Below the pieces are notes generated by a model, which saw only the letters and a program-made list of their open reading frames with translations, ran no database searches and was not told the DNA's origin. A stretch of DNA of 64,000 nucleotides, from positions 1 through 64,000 of the forward strand of contig CAWHHZ010000019.1 in assembly GCA_963829355.1 (NCBI GenBank), read 5' to 3'. The position numbers were made by a program, and so were the translations under genes. Positions 50,684 through 59,419 of the stretch are shown in pieces; positions within the stretch are counted from its first letter, which is position 1, and each line of letters begins with the position of its first letter. The stretch is from CAWHHZ01 sp963829355. GTDB lineage: Bacteria > Acidobacteriota > Thermoanaerobaculia > Gp7-AA8 > JAHWKK01.

Positions 50684-52038
50684 GCCGCACCTGCCTTCAG
50701 CCGTCGCAGAGCTGATTTGCTCAGCGCGAACATCTGTGAGAGTGGGATGTTGGAGGGGCACACGTAAGCGCAGCTTCCGCAGAGCATGCAGTCGGCGAGA
50801 TTCTCCTCCTCCATGCGCTCGTACTCGCCGGAGCGCGCCATGCGACCGAGAATGGATGGGTTCAGGAAGACCGGACACGCATCGACGCAGTATCCGCAGC
50901 CGATGCAGGAGAAGCTCTCCTGCGCACGGATTTCCGTCTCGTTCAGGACGACGATTCCGGTCGTTCCCTTGAGAAGGGGAGTATCGGGATTGGCGACCGA
51001 CATTCCCATCATGGGACCGCCGAAGAGAACCTGGGCGGCGTCGTCGGTGATGCCGCCGCAGAACTCCAGGATGTCCTTCAGTTTGACGCCGATCGGAACC
51101 AGCAGATTCGAAGGCTTCTTCACGCCGCGTCCGGTGACCGTGACGATCCGTTCCACCAGCGGCAGGCCCGTTTCGAAAATCTCACCGATCGTGGCGATCG
51201 AGCCGACGTTCTGGACCACGACTCCGACCGATACCGGGAGCTTTCCGGATGGGACCTCACGTCCGAGCACCGCATGGATCAGCATCTTCTCGGCTCCCTG
51301 AGGATATTTCACCGTCAGAGGAAGAACCGTGACGTCGAGATCGTCGGGAAGCGTTGCGCGGAGAGCTTCGATCGCGTCGGGTTTGTTCCTCTCGACGCCG
51401 ATGACGGCCTTGTCGACACCTAGCGTGTGCATCATGACGCGAACGCCGAGCTGCACCCGCTCCGGATACTCGACCATGCTGCGATGGTCGGTCGTGAGGT
51501 ACGGCTCGCATTCGGCGCCGTTGACGACGAGTGTATGGATCTCCGATCCGGGTGGCGGGGAGAGTTTGACGTGAGTCGGAAACGCGGCGCCGCCGAGTCC
51601 GACGAGCCCTGCATCCTGAACGATGCGAACCACGTCCTCCCGGCTCAGACCGCCCCACTCCGGGACGATTCGCGGTCGTGGGATCTGTGGGGAGTGGCGA
51701 TCGACGGCGATTCTGACCGCGAGATCAGTACTGCCGTCCGGATGAGGCCAGTAGTCGATTCCGGCGACACGTCCAGCGGCGGAGGCGTGGATCGGGACCG
51801 ACACGAAACCGTCGGCCACGGCGACCTTGTCGCCACGTTCCACGCGATCTCCAACCTTCACGATCACCTTTGCGGGCTTGCCAGCGTGCTGGCGGACCGG
51901 CAGGATCACCTCGTCGGGGAAAGGCATCCGGCGGATCGGTTTCGACGCCGTCAGTGCCTTATTCTCCGGGGGATGAATCCCGTGCCGGAACCCGAACGAC
52001 CGCAGCGAGTCCGCAGCGGCGCGCCAGGGAGCGCTCAG
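50680..52038 (-). CDS. rnfC: Rnf complex subunit RnfC (NADH-binding, 2x[4Fe-4S])
   Basis: About 452 residues. It has the N-terminal GGIHPP-like segment (RHGIHPPENKALT), the flavin/NADH fold (GLVGLGGAAFPTHVKLS, VVNGAECEPYLTTDHR), and two ferredoxin sites, CIGCGYCVDACPVF and CMLCGSCAYVCPSN. It links cytoplasmic NAD+/NADH to the membrane Rnf core. No ATG or GTG occurs near the expected start. A CTG at 52038, overlapping the nifJ stop as CTGA, is the best position; the start is therefore uncertain by some residues. The longer frame upstream lies inside nifJ and is not RnfC. Confidence 0.93.
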   Translation of the reverse strand: MSAPWRAAADSLRSFGFRHGIHPPENKALTASKPIRRMPFPDEVILPVRQHAGKPAKVIVKVGDRVERGDKVAVADGFVSVPIHASAAGRVAGIDYWPHPDGSTDLAVRIAVDRHSPQIPRPRIVPEWGGLSREDVVRIVQDAGLVGLGGAAFPTHVKLSPPPGSEIHTLVVNGAECEPYLTTDHRSMVEYPERVQLGVRVMMHTLGVDKAVIGVERNKPDAIEALRATLPDDLDVTVLPLTVKYPQGAEKMLIHAVLGREVPSGKLPVSVGVVVQNVGSIATIGEIFETGLPLVERIVTVTGRGVKKPSNLLVPIGVKLKDILEFCGGITDDAAQVLFGGPMMGMSVANPDTPLLKGTTGIVVLNETEIRAQESFSCIGCGYCVDACPVFLNPSILGRMARSGEYERMEEENLADCMLCGSCAYVCPSNIPLSQMFALSKSALRRLKAGAA

Positions 52039-55000
52039 TTGAAACGTTCTGCTCGTGCGATCCACTTGTCGAGGTCCTTTTCTTTCGGGTTCAGCGGCGT
52101 TCCCGGATGGATCAGCTCCGCGGGACAAACCTCCGCGGCCTTGACCAGCTGGGCGAACGTTCCCGCCTTCGGGTCCTTGATGTAGGCCTGCTTGTTCTCG
52201 TCGTAGGCGAACATCTTGTTGTTGAGATTCGTGCATTCGTTACACGAGGTGCATCGCGCCGTCTCGATGTATGGATCCATCGTCAGCTCGTCGTCCTCGT
52301 CCTCGGCTTCAGGCGCCGGTGCCGGTGTGGCCTGCGCGTCCTGTGTGGGTCGCGCGTCCCGCGCGATGGTCGGCGCCGTCCCGGCGGCGACCGGTGGAGC
52401 TTTCGGCTCGGCCACGGGCAGAGTCACATCCCCAACTGCCGGCAGCGTCCCCGCGTTCTGAAGCAGCGGTCCGAAGGTATCCGCACCGACCGCCTTCATC
52501 AGGCCTTCCGCCATCTTCCTGGCGATCGCCGCAGGATAGGTCGCCTTCAGCTCGGCGATTTTTGCCTCGTACTCGGAGCGGAGAGCCGTGAGACGTCCTT
52601 CCATCTCCTCTTCGAGCTGTGCCGAGACGCGATCCCGCACGGTATCGGACACTTCGACTCCGGCGAGCTGTCGGAGCTGTGACCAGAACCGCTGCCGCTC
52701 CTCGGCGAGAAGAACGATCTCTTCGCCGACCATTGAGCGAGCCAGCTTTCGATTCCTGTCGAGGGTCCAGATGTACGGCGTTTTGCTCTCGCGCTCCTCT
52801 GCACTCATGTGGACGTACTCGTGGAACGGCGCGAGGGTATCCTCGTCGGTATCCGCCGGAACAGGACGGAACGACTTGCGGAAACGCCCTTCGGTCGCTG
52901 CCCAGTCGGCGATGGTCAGCGGCAGCTCGAGGGTCGAGGTCTGGCCGTCGTCGGTGATGTACTCGAGGTTGTAGATCGGCCACTCCTGCTCGAGATCCGG
53001 GTTTCCTTCCAGATCGAAGCAGTCGGCAAAGCTGCTGCCGCCGTCCGGATCGTAGGTGATGAACGGGAAGGCGCGGCTCTCGAGAGCGAGTTTGGCCGCT
53101 CTCTGCGACCAGTCGTCTGCGAGACCGTGCTCGACCGGGCAGGGTGTGTAGATGTTGATGATCGCGGGGCGCCTGGTCTGCATCGCCTTGAGAACTCCGG
53201 AGATCAGGTGCGTCGCCGAAGCCTGGGAGGTCTGATGGACGAATGCGCCGCGGTGTGCCATGGCGATCAGGGCGAGCTCTTTCCGCTCCTCCTGCTTGCC
53301 GTGGTGTGCCTTACCCCACGCGGCCATGTCGGAGACCTGGCCGGTGAAGCCGCTCGTGCACGCCTGTCCGCCCGTGTTCGAGTAGACCTGCGTATCGAGA
53401 ACGATCACCTTGAGTGGCTTGCCCGAGGCGAGCAGGCGGGAGAGGTTCTGGAAGCCGATGTCGAGCATCGCTCCGTCGCCGCCCATCGCGATGATCGGGG
53501 GGCAGAGGGCGAGCTCGTCGTCCGTGAACAGGGTCCAGTCGAACTCGGTGAACTGCCGCTCGTGAACCTCTGGATCCCACGAGTCCGACACCTCGAGCTC
53601 GGCCTTGCGGACGGCAGCGAATCCATCCGCCATCTTCCGCATGTGCCCTTCGAAGACACCGATCGCGAGCGATGGGGCATCCTGGAAGAGGTGGTTTGCC
53701 CACGGGAACGGATACGGGTTGTACGGATAGGTGCTGGCCCACACCGAGGAACAGCCGGTCGAGTTGGTCATGCCGAGCGAGGCGCGGCCACGGCCTCCGG
53801 GCCCTTCGTTATAGCGCCACCGCAGATCGCGGAGCTGCCGGACCAGGGCTGAGATCCGTTCGACGCGCTGCTTCTTGTCGCGGCTCAGCGGTACGACGAC
53901 CTGATCGGAATCGCTCGTGCCTGTTGCGTCCAGGTTCGCATCCGAGGCGAGCAGCTCACGAGCCTTCCGATCGAGCGATTCGATGAGGCCATCGAGTTTC
54001 TCGACCTGCTTCTTCACGCGCGGCCGGACGAGTGCTTCGACCGAGGAGAGGACGAGATGGACGGCAGTCTTCTCGCCGCATCCCATGCAGGCGCCGTCGC
54101 CACCCGCGAGGGACATGTAATTGTCCTTCTTGAGCAGGATCGACGAGAGCGTGCCGATCCCTTCCTCGAGGTTGTGAACATTGATGTACCGGTCGGGGGT
54201 GTCCGGGAGGTACTTCCAGAACTCCCAGTTGCGACGCAGCTTGTCGACCGCGTCCTCGTCCTGGCGGACGGTGACGAGTGCTCCATCGGGGCACGCTGCA
54301 ACACAGAGATTGCAGCCCTTGCAGGTTTCGGGATTGACGGTGATCGAAAGCAGACCGCCCATTCCCTTTTCTTTAGAGTCGGGCGAGTCGAAGAACGGTC
54401 CTGTTTTGGCGAGCGGGAACTCGGAGAGAATCGCGTAGACGGGTGCGAACTGACTGTCGAGCTCGGCGCGCTTCTCAGCGTCCCAGTTGAGCTTTTCGAC
54501 GAGTGTTCTGTACGCGGTGGAAACGACCTCTCCAAAGCTCGTGAAAGGAACGCCCTTCGTGATCTTGTAGGCCTCCTTCGAGAGGTTCCGTGCGACCTGC
54601 TTCACGCGATCGACCGGAACGGATTCTCCGGCCTGCGCAATCGCCTTTTCGATCAGAACATCGACGGTCGTGACGAGTCCCGGAATTGCGGAGTCGGGGC
54701 ACTGGACCCAGCACTGGCCGCAACCGGTGCATTTCTCGGCGATGAACTCCGGAATCTCGAACCGGACGCTCGTCATGTCGCGTATCGCGCTGGAGGCCGC
54801 AGGCATCGCGGAGATCGCGGCGAATGGATCGGCGATACCGTCATCGCACAGCTTGCAGAGAGTCCCGACCTGCTCCCAGAAACGTCCCGGGTCAGCGATG
54901 CCGCCTTTGACGTTGGCGGTCGCCATCGCGCTCGGAATCTTCGGGATATCGTTCTCGAGCTCGTCTGCAGCATCTTCCTTGACGGGGATCTCGATGGCGT

Positions 55001-57227
55001 GCATCTCGTCGTAACCGCGGCGGATGACCCGCAGGTTGTCTTCGACGACACGGTCGCCGAGATGACCGAACTTCTTCTGGAACTGCTTCTTGATTCCCTC
55101 GAACAGCGCGTCGCGGCTCAATCCCTCCCGCTCGAGCAGAGGGGAGGCGGAGAAGAATGCTCCGAGGAATGCCGCGCCCTGCATGCGATAGCGCAGGTCC
55201 GCATCGGAAGCTTCCTCGCTGGCGATCTTGAATGCGTCGAGTGCGAAAACCTTGATCTTGCGATCACGGATGGCCCGCCGCGCCTTGAACGGGAGGGTTC
55301 CCCAGAACTGCGTCGGATCCTCATCGCTCTGGATGATGAAGACGCCCCCTTCGGCGAGACCCGCGAGCGGATCGGAGTTCCGGAAGACGTTCGGATCGGG
55401 AGAGAGGACGACGTCGACATTCTTGAGCTCGCAGTTGAGCCGGATCGGCTCCGGGGCAAGAGTCGCGTAGAACGTCGTCGGCTGGCCCTTCTTTTCCGAG
55501 CCGTACTTGGGGTTGGCCTTGACGTGAAGACCAAAGAGCTCGAACGCGGTCAGGGCGAGATTCTTGCCCATCGTGATTGCGCCCCAGCCGCCCACCGAGT
55601 GAATGCGGACCGAGAGCGATCCCGTGGGCATCAGGTTCACATTGCCGGTGCTTTTGAGGGCGAGGTCAGGGAGCTGCGGGTATGCATCGAGAAGCTGCTC
55701 CTGCCAGACCTGGAGTTTCGGCAGCCTGGTACCACCGCGGACGAAGTCGACACCGAGATAGAACTGGCGGCGTCCCTTGCCACCGGGAAGCATGTTCTCG
55801 ACCGCGGCAATGATGTCGCCCGGCTGGAGATCGCGGCTGCCGAGTCCGAAGCAGCCGGAGTAGAAGTCGGGGATCTGTTCCGGAGTGAGTGCGCTCATCG
55901 ACGGGTAAGGGAGATCCTTCCCGTTGGTGTCATTGCTCTTTCTGAGCTTGAACGTCCCCTTTTGCTCGGAGGGGAACCGTACACGACCGTTCTCGGTGGC
56001 TTTATTCATCGCGGCGCGCATCTCGCGCAGCAGGGGAAGGTCGACGGCGAGCGGCTGATCGGTACGCTCGAGGACGACGACGCCCTTCTTGCCCGCCAGC
56101 ATCGAGACGATCAGGTCGGTGGGGAAGGGGCGGAACATGACGAGGTTCAGCACGCCGACCTTCAGTCCCTTTTCCCGCAGATGGTCGCAGACCGCTTCGG
56201 CGTTCTCCACGACCGAGCCCTGACCGGCGATCACCCATTCTGCATCGTCGAGCCGGTAGCCCATCGCCCTGGCGTACTGGCGGCCGGTAAGAGCGCCGTA
56301 CTCGGCAAACGCCTGGTCGGTGAGACCCTGGATGTGGTCGAAATAGAAGGGGCGCTGTGCAGCGATGCCCTGGGCGTAGCTGTCCTGGTTCTGGACGACT
56401 CCGAGCATCGCGGGGTAGTCGACGTCGAACATCTCGGGGATGCGCCGGCGTGTTTCACCGAAGACGAGCCGCTGCGCGGGCGTCGGAGACTCGATGATGT
56501 CGGCGGGGTCTCCGAGGTACTCGCGGATCAGGTCCCGTTCCGGAAGACGGATCGACTCGATCACATGACTGGTCAGGAACCCGTCCTGTGCGCAGATCCC
56601 GGGATTGAGTGAGAGCTCGGCGATCCTGTGAGCGATGAGATTCAGGTCCGCGGAGTCCTGGACGTTTTTCGCGAAAAGCTGAAAGAAGCCGGTGTCGTCG
56701 ACGGCGTGATAGTCGTCGTGTCCGGCATGGACGTTGAGCGAGTGCTTGGTCATCGCGCGAGTGGCGACGTTGAGAACGTAGGTGAGTCGCTTGCCGACGG
56801 CGGCGTAGAGCGACTCGTGCATGTAGGCGATGCCCTGGCCGCTCGAGAAGTTCGTCGAGCGGAGTCCGGTCATGCTCATACCGGCGGTCACTGCGGCGGC
56901 GGCATGCTCGCCTTCGGGCTCGAAGAAGATCAGGCGCCGGCCATTGACGTTGAGCTTTCCTTCGGCATAGGCGAGGGCCCATCCTTCGCCCATCTGAGTC
57001 GAGGGCGTGATCGGATAGGCGCCAGCAGCTTCACTCGCGGCCGTTTCCATCTCGACGACGGCGGATGACCCGTCGAGAGCCTTCGGCTTACCCGGATACT
57101 TCGCTTCAGGAGTGACATTCGACTTCCGGCCCTTCTTCGAGTTACTCATGGCCGGGCGTGCACTTTCGGCGGCTGCCGGTGTTGCACTCTGGGCTTCGAA
57201 CTTCCTGCTCTGATCTCTCTCTTTCAT
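52035..57227 (-). CDS. nifJ: Extended pyruvate:ferredoxin (2-oxoacid) oxidoreductase, 1730 residues
   Basis: The single-chain POR order is present: alpha domain (AYPITPSTQMGEG at 70), gamma domain (about 590-790, RIHSVGGWGAITMGKNLALT), two [4Fe-4S] sites (CTGCGQCWVQCP near 830, CKGCNLCVAACP near 970) and the TPP domain (CMGCGEKTAVH near 1050, GGDGAMLDIGF near 1250). Usual length is about 1170-1230. The extra is a helical insert after 1065, a coiled coil, a Pro/Ala linker and a C-terminal one-cluster ferredoxin-like domain (ARCTSCNECTNLNNKMF ... EVCPAELIHPG). It oxidises pyruvate or another 2-oxoacid with CoA and passes low-potential electrons on. ATG 57227 has GGAGCG upstream and overlaps the rnfB stop. 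Lying between rnfB and rnfC, it probably feeds Rnf directly. Confidence 0.93.
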   Translation of the reverse strand: MKERDQSRKFEAQSATPAAAESARPAMSNSKKGRKSNVTPEAKYPGKPKALDGSSAVVEMETAASEAAGAYPITPSTQMGEGWALAYAEGKLNVNGRRLIFFEPEGEHAAAAVTAGMSMTGLRSTNFSSGQGIAYMHESLYAAVGKRLTYVLNVATRAMTKHSLNVHAGHDDYHAVDDTGFFQLFAKNVQDSADLNLIAHRIAELSLNPGICAQDGFLTSHVIESIRLPERDLIREYLGDPADIIESPTPAQRLVFGETRRRIPEMFDVDYPAMLGVVQNQDSYAQGIAAQRPFYFDHIQGLTDQAFAEYGALTGRQYARAMGYRLDDAEWVIAGQGSVVENAEAVCDHLREKGLKVGVLNLVMFRPFPTDLIVSMLAGKKGVVVLERTDQPLAVDLPLLREMRAAMNKATENGRVRFPSEQKGTFKLRKSNDTNGKDLPYPSMSALTPEQIPDFYSGCFGLGSRDLQPGDIIAAVENMLPGGKGRRQFYLGVDFVRGGTRLPKLQVWQEQLLDAYPQLPDLALKSTGNVNLMPTGSLSVRIHSVGGWGAITMGKNLALTAFELFGLHVKANPKYGSEKKGQPTTFYATLAPEPIRLNCELKNVDVVLSPDPNVFRNSDPLAGLAEGGVFIIQSDEDPTQFWGTLPFKARRAIRDRKIKVFALDAFKIASEEASDADLRYRMQGAAFLGAFFSASPLLEREGLSRDALFEGIKKQFQKKFGHLGDRVVEDNLRVIRRGYDEMHAIEIPVKEDAADELENDIPKIPSAMATANVKGGIADPGRFWEQVGTLCKLCDDGIADPFAAISAMPAASSAIRDMTSVRFEIPEFIAEKCTGCGQCWVQCPDSAIPGLVTTVDVLIEKAIAQAGESVPVDRVKQVARNLSKEAYKITKGVPFTSFGEVVSTAYRTLVEKLNWDAEKRAELDSQFAPVYAILSEFPLAKTGPFFDSPDSKEKGMGGLLSITVNPETCKGCNLCVAACPDGALVTVRQDEDAVDKLRRNWEFWKYLPDTPDRYINVHNLEEGIGTLSSILLKKDNYMSLAGGDGACMGCGEKTAVHLVLSSVEALVRPRVKKQVEKLDGLIESLDRKARELLASDANLDATGTSDSDQVVVPLSRDKKQRVERISALVRQLRDLRWRYNEGPGGRGRASLGMTNSTGCSSVWASTYPYNPYPFPWANHLFQDAPSLAIGVFEGHMRKMADGFAAVRKAELEVSDSWDPEVHERQFTEFDWTLFTDDELALCPPIIAMGGDGAMLDIGFQNLSRLLASGKPLKVIVLDTQVYSNTGGQACTSGFTGQVSDMAAWGKAHHGKQEERKELALIAMAHRGAFVHQTSQASATHLISGVLKAMQTRRPAIINIYTPCPVEHGLADDWSQRAAKLALESRAFPFITYDPDGGSSFADCFDLEGNPDLEQEWPIYNLEYITDDGQTSTLELPLTIADWAATEGRFRKSFRPVPADTDEDTLAPFHEYVHMSAEERESKTPYIWTLDRNRKLARSMVGEEIVLLAEERQRFWSQLRQLAGVEVSDTVRDRVSAQLEEEMEGRLTALRSEYEAKIAELKATYPAAIARKMAEGLMKAVGADTFGPLLQNAGTLPAVGDVTLPVAEPKAPPVAAGTAPTIARDARPTQDAQATPAPAPEAEDEDDELTMDPYIETARCTSCNECTNLNNKMFAYDENKQAYIKDPKAGTFAQLVKAAEVCPAELIHPGTPLNPKEKDLDKWIARAERFN

Positions 57228-58108
57228 GCCGTGACGCTCCTGTCCGTTGGCTGGATATTCGAGTTCGCTGTGATCGCGATGGCTCCGTGGGTGAGCGGGA
57301 ACTGCATTCCCTCGACCCACACGATCGCGTTGGTGGGGCATCGCGTGATCGCTGACGCGTCCGCGAGCTCGTACTTCGAGTAGTCGATGACGGCGAGGCC
57401 GTCCCTGATGCTGATGAGCTCGGGTGCCGCATCGGCAGCACACCGGCCGCATCCATTGCAGGCCACTGCGCAGAGCGCCTCGGCGGCGTCTCCTTCGAGA
57501 AGGCTGCGGCATTGCACGATCAGACTCTGCTCAGAGGGCATCAGCGTGAAGAGTCCCTTCGGGCATGCATCGACGCAGTCTCCGCAGGCGGTGCAAAGCT
57601 CGGGGATCACGACCGGGAGTCCGACGTCATTCATCACGATCGCGTCGAACGAGCAGACGACTTCGCAGTCGGCGAGTCCGAGGCAGCCCCAGGTGCAGGC
57701 CTTTCCACCGCTCGCCACTGAGGCCGCCGCCGCGCAGCTCTTCAGGCCACGATATTCGGCCTGCTGGACGGCGACATCGCTGCCGCCTGCGCAGAGAAGA
57801 CGGGCGACGCGCCGATTCGATTCCCCGGCATCCACACCGAGAAAGGACGCGACGTTGGTGACATCGTCCTCGCCCATGACCGTACATCCGGCGGGCTTGA
57901 TCTTGCCTTCGATCACTGCCTCTGCGAACGCGCGGCAGCCGGCCTGACCGCACGCCCCACAGTTGCTGCCGGGGAGCATGCCGGTGACCTGATCAATCCG
58001 AGGGTCTTCCCAGACCCAGAAAACGCGATTCGCGATTGCGATCAGCGCACCAAAGGCGAGCCCGAGTCCGCCGAGAATGGCGACGGAACCAATGATAGAA
58101 CTGAACAA
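57224..58108 (-). CDS. rnfB: Rnf complex ferredoxin subunit RnfB
   Basis: 294 residues. The N-terminal helix (SVAILGGLGLAFGALIAIAN) is followed by the Fe-S domain CGACGQAGCRAFAEAV...AGC and ferredoxin-type sites CTWGCLGLADC, CTACGDCVDACP and CNGCGRC. RnfB takes electrons from reduced ferredoxin into the Rnf core. The start is a TTG at 58108 with GGAG upstream. The tail after CPTNAIVWVEG is extended. Overlap with nifJ (ATGA) suggests that the oxidoreductase and its likely electron acceptor are made together. Confidence 0.95.
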   Translation of the reverse strand: MFSSIIGSVAILGGLGLAFGALIAIANRVFWVWEDPRIDQVTGMLPGSNCGACGQAGCRAFAEAVIEGKIKPAGCTVMGEDDVTNVASFLGVDAGESNRRVARLLCAGGSDVAVQQAEYRGLKSCAAAASVASGGKACTWGCLGLADCEVVCSFDAIVMNDVGLPVVIPELCTACGDCVDACPKGLFTLMPSEQSLIVQCRSLLEGDAAEALCAVACNGCGRCAADAAPELISIRDGLAVIDYSKYELADASAITRCPTNAIVWVEGMQFPLTHGAIAITANSNIQPTDRSVTA

Positions 58109-58276
58109 CTTGGTGCTCCTCTCTCGACATTGCTGAAGGGTGAATGCTCTTCACCTGCTTCACTCGCAACATGATCGCGCCGGAGGGGAGTCCGGGTCCG
58201 GGTCACCAGTCACGGGCAAGTGTGAGCGTCGTCACATGGTGGGGGTGGGGAGGGGGAAGGCAGGCGATGCGACGGG

Positions 58277-58315
58277 CCGGCCCCCTTTCCCTCTGGGAGA
58301 GGGAGGAGGGGCCGG
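58277..58315. repeat. GC/purine-rich inverted repeat in the spacer before rnfB
   Basis: CCGGCCCCCTTTCCCTC and GAGGGAGGAGGGGCCGG form a hairpin with a short loop, in the only real gap of the cluster (58109-58408). A second imperfect pair, CGGTGGGGCTGGCG and CGCCAGCACACCACCG, is at 58336-58383. On the minus strand these lie between orf336 and rnfB and may hold a terminator or the rnf promoter region. No gene is seen. Confidence 0.5.
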
Positions 58316-58408
58316 TGACACGAGAAATCAAGAAACGGTGGGGCTGGCGAGTAGAGGGAGGGTTCGCCAGCACACCACCGTTCTTTGAAAACTTAGCTCT
58401 TCGAAGCG

Positions 58409-59419
58409 TTACTGAGCCTGCTGCAGAAGCCAGGAGGCCAGTCGGTCGACTGGGTCAGGAGCAGCTTCGGATTCCGTCTTCTGTGTCTCCTCGCCCATTG
58501 CCGCGCCGATCGTGACCGGAGCCGTCGCTTTCTCGCTCAGGACATCGAGGAGCTTGAGATCCTCGGCCTGCTGCGAGGCGCTGAGGCCTCCGAGCGCACG
58601 TTTCGGCTCGCGGTCGGGTCTGTGAGTCACTTCCAGACGCTCCCACACCTGCTTGCCAGCGGCAGGGTCGTGGATGAAGGTCGCGCTGCCTTCCGGCATC
58701 ACGGCCGCGATCGCAGGACGGATCGTCTCGACCGCCGGCGAAAGATCGGCGACTGCGGTCGTCTGCATCACGAATGTTCCCGGCGTGATCAGCCGTGCGA
58801 GCGGCGCCGGTGCGGATGGCTCCCGCACGAGAAGAAACATCTTTGCGGTGCCGTCGAGATATTCACCGAGTGATGATGCGAACAGATCACTGCCGTCCAC
58901 CTCGATGACGAGCGGGGGTGCCAGCCTGCGCTCGGCCCGGTTCCAGGTGCGGAAGGGGAGCCGGTCGAGGAGACGGTCGTGGTCACGCGGCTCGTACCGG
59001 CCGGTTCTCACGAGGTCGACGATTCGCGCAGCCCCGAAGGCCCGTCCCGCAGAGGCAAAGGCGTCTTCCACGATGGCCCTCAGATCACCACCCGGTTCGA
59101 CAGCGTGCACGAAGAGATCATCTCCGCAGGAGTCGAGCTCCTCGAGCACCTGAAGAGCACGCTCGACCGCTCGTACTGATCTGGCCGGCGGTGTGGTCCG
59201 CGCGAGGAAGAATGTTGCGAACTTTTCCGGATCGACCCTGCCGCGGCCGAACTCGCCGAGCTCCGTGGCGGCACGTCCTGCGAGACCATCGGACCCCTCG
59301 CGGCATGCGGAGAGATAGCCGCGAACCTGCTCTGCAGCGAGTCGCAGGGCCGCGTGGTAAGCGTCTCGCGAGCTGGAGAGCTGATCGAGAATGGACTGGA
59401 TTCCTTCGCTATACTGCAT
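58409..59419 (-). CDS. Unknown protein encoded between korB and rnfB
   Basis: 336 residues from the ATG at 59419, which has AGGAG 9 bases upstream and overlaps the korB stop by 11 bases. Soluble, no signal peptide, only two cysteines and no Fe-S motif. The first 130 residues are helical (SILDQLSSSRDAYHAALRLA), then comes an alpha/beta part with LAPPLVIEVDGSDLFASSLG and MFLLVREPSAPAPLARLITP. I recognise no family. Translational coupling to korB suggests a dedicated partner or assembly factor of the 2-oxoacid oxidoreductase (inference). Confidence 0.75.
   Translation of the reverse strand: MQYSEGIQSILDQLSSSRDAYHAALRLAAEQVRGYLSACREGSDGLAGRAATELGEFGRGRVDPEKFATFFLARTTPPARSVRAVERALQVLEELDSCGDDLFVHAVEPGGDLRAIVEDAFASAGRAFGAARIVDLVRTGRYEPRDHDRLLDRLPFRTWNRAERRLAPPLVIEVDGSDLFASSLGEYLDGTAKMFLLVREPSAPAPLARLITPGTFVMQTTAVADLSPAVETIRPAIAAVMPEGSATFIHDPAAGKQVWERLEVTHRPDREPKRALGGLSASQQAEDLKLLDVLSEKATAPVTIGAAMGEETQKTESEAAPDPVDRLASWLLQQAQ

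Noticed and set aside
54057..56612. Open frame of 851 codons on the plus strand opposite nifJ
   Set aside because: It is the complement of a strongly supported gene in GC-rich DNA, its translation is Arg/Asp/Leu-rich without any domain, and nifJ, rnfB and rnfC form a continuous overlapping operon on the other strand.
57228..57512. 95-codon N-terminal extension of nifJ
   Set aside because: The stretch lies inside rnfB in another frame, is Arg-rich and lacks similarity; the ATG at 57227 has a ribosome-binding site and a 4-base overlap with rnfB.
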